Assembly (NCBI RefSeq): GCF_900099995.1
Contig: NZ_FNCZ01000006.1
Coordinates: 165,373-229,372, forward strand
Source: Winogradskyella thalassocola
GTDB taxonomy: Bacteria; Bacteroidota; Bacteroidia; Flavobacteriales; Flavobacteriaceae
Length of the DNA: 64,000 bases
Direction: 5' to 3'
Program-made: the position numbers and the translations under genes
Shown: positions 63,734-64,000 of the stretch, one piece after another
How positions within the stretch are numbered: position 1 is the stretch's first letter
Layout of the letters: every line of letters begins with the position of its first letter
The notes under the pieces: model-generated
Seen by the model: only the letters and a program-made list of their open reading frames with translations
Told to the model about the DNA's origin: nothing
Database searches by the model: none

Positions 63734-63901
63734 AAAAGAGAGGAATAAGGTTAATATACACGCAGAGACTTTAGATCTCGTCAACATTGAAAATCCCCTC
63801 TCTTTTCTACACAGATTTCGTACAGTTCTGTGAGGCTTTTAGACCTCGATTTTAAGTCGTTGAAACTCGCGTAGTATGTCCTTTCAAAAAAACATTTTCT
63901 T
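63734..63901 (+). ncRNA. Candidate IS110 bridge-RNA region
   Basis: The IS110 noncoding left end has several hairpins. A perfect 10-bp inverted repeat (63734-63743 with 63797-63806) encloses a stem GAGA/TCTC (63765-63768 with 63776-63779) with loop CTTTAGA. Next, CACAG (63810-63814) pairs with CTGTG (63828-63832). Then GAGG (63832-63835) pairs with CCTC (63844-63847) around the loop CTTTTAGA. The two loops are nearly the same. In IS110 elements such as IS621 this region encodes a bridge RNA whose two loops pair with target and donor DNA. The RNA itself is not shown by sequence alone. Confidence 0.5.
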
Positions 63902-64000
63902 ATGAATAAAGATATTAAATATTTTGGAATTGACATCAGCCAAAAGGTTTTTGATGTTACAGATTCTGATGGTAATTACTATCAGTTTAAAAACAATGAA
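63902..64000 (+). CDS. IS110 family transposase (DEDD recombinase), N-terminal fragment
   Basis: The visible 33 residues start MNKDIKYFGIDISQKVFDV, the RuvC-like first strand of IS110 transposases with the first catalytic Asp (Asp11) of the DEDD tetrad. The later part and the catalytic Ser domain lie beyond the window edge, so intactness cannot be judged. The enzyme would recombine the element into targets guided by its bridge RNA. Confidence 0.9.
   Translation, partial: MNKDIKYFGIDISQKVFDVTDSDGNYYQFKNNE

Larger units (their letters stand above)
63725..64000 (+). mobile_element. IS110-family insertion sequence, 5' end
   Basis: The element enters near 63725 (boundary uncertain, since IS110 members lack terminal inverted repeats) and runs off the window. 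It consists of a noncoding left end of about 175 bases and the start of the recombinase gene. Confidence 0.75.

Overview
The window looks like chromosomal DNA of a marine-type member of the Flavobacteriaceae (Bacteroidota). It is AT-rich. Start codons lack Shine-Dalgarno sequences, and many genes have the Bacteroidota -7 promoter element TAnnTTTG. Several large secreted proteins end in a type IX secretion system (T9SS) sorting domain. Core genes have Bacteroidota-type forms (ftsY, rimO, bshC, guaA, pyrG, yidC, mnmA, meaB). I see no rRNA, tRNA, CRISPR array or defence island.

Layout. 1-3.8 kb: end of ftsY, a beta-lactamase-fold serine hydrolase lipoprotein, rimO and a TonB-C-like protein. 4-15 kb, all minus strand: a 1380-residue CUB/T9SS surface protein, a SET-domain protein, a VOC protein and two exported zinc peptidases (M16 and M14). 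15-18 kb: bshC followed 3 bases later by a group II PLP decarboxylase. 18.5-29.3 kb: the most unusual part, two very large T9SS-secreted oxidoreductases in tandem. The first is a galactose-oxidase-type copper radical oxidase with LamG and discoidin domains. The second fuses a PQQ-type sugar dehydrogenase to a diheme cytochrome, a ricin-type lectin and a Big2 domain. They share a homologous C-terminal module of about 530 residues, and their terminators also look alike. 29.5-38.8 kb: housekeeping genes guaA, a LysM/receptor-fold protein, DUF922, DUF3820, LysE, pyrG and yidC.

38.8-49.9 kb: a frameshifted GNAT acetyltransferase, a two-domain fasciclin lipoprotein, a MORN/YwqK-like protein, mnmA, a T9SS subtilase overlapping a nitronate-monooxygenase-like gene, a K+/H+ antiporter, DUF3124, a MATE exporter and a PAP2 phosphatase. 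50-53.8 kb, minus strand: a duplicated LAB_N membrane protein, a polyprenyl-phosphate-type GT2, a five-helix membrane protein, meaB and DUF2911. 53.9-56.8 kb: an ECF sigma factor, its probable anti-sigma factor and a strange Met-Pro-rich, Trp-Gly-Glu-Lys-repeat exported protein preceded by an AATC microsatellite. 56.9-63.5 kb: M23 peptidase, APC permease, S9 peptidase, a beta-barrel protein and a thioredoxin-fold lipoprotein. The window ends inside an IS110-family element whose 5' noncoding end has the size and folding potential expected of a bridge RNA.

The best candidates for something new are the paired secreted sugar oxidoreductases with a shared export module, the IS110 leader, five 11-bp tandem repeats upstream of the S9 peptidase gene, and the sigma/anti-sigma/Met-Pro protein operon. 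Everything here was read by eye. Family assignments rest on recognised motifs, not on searches.
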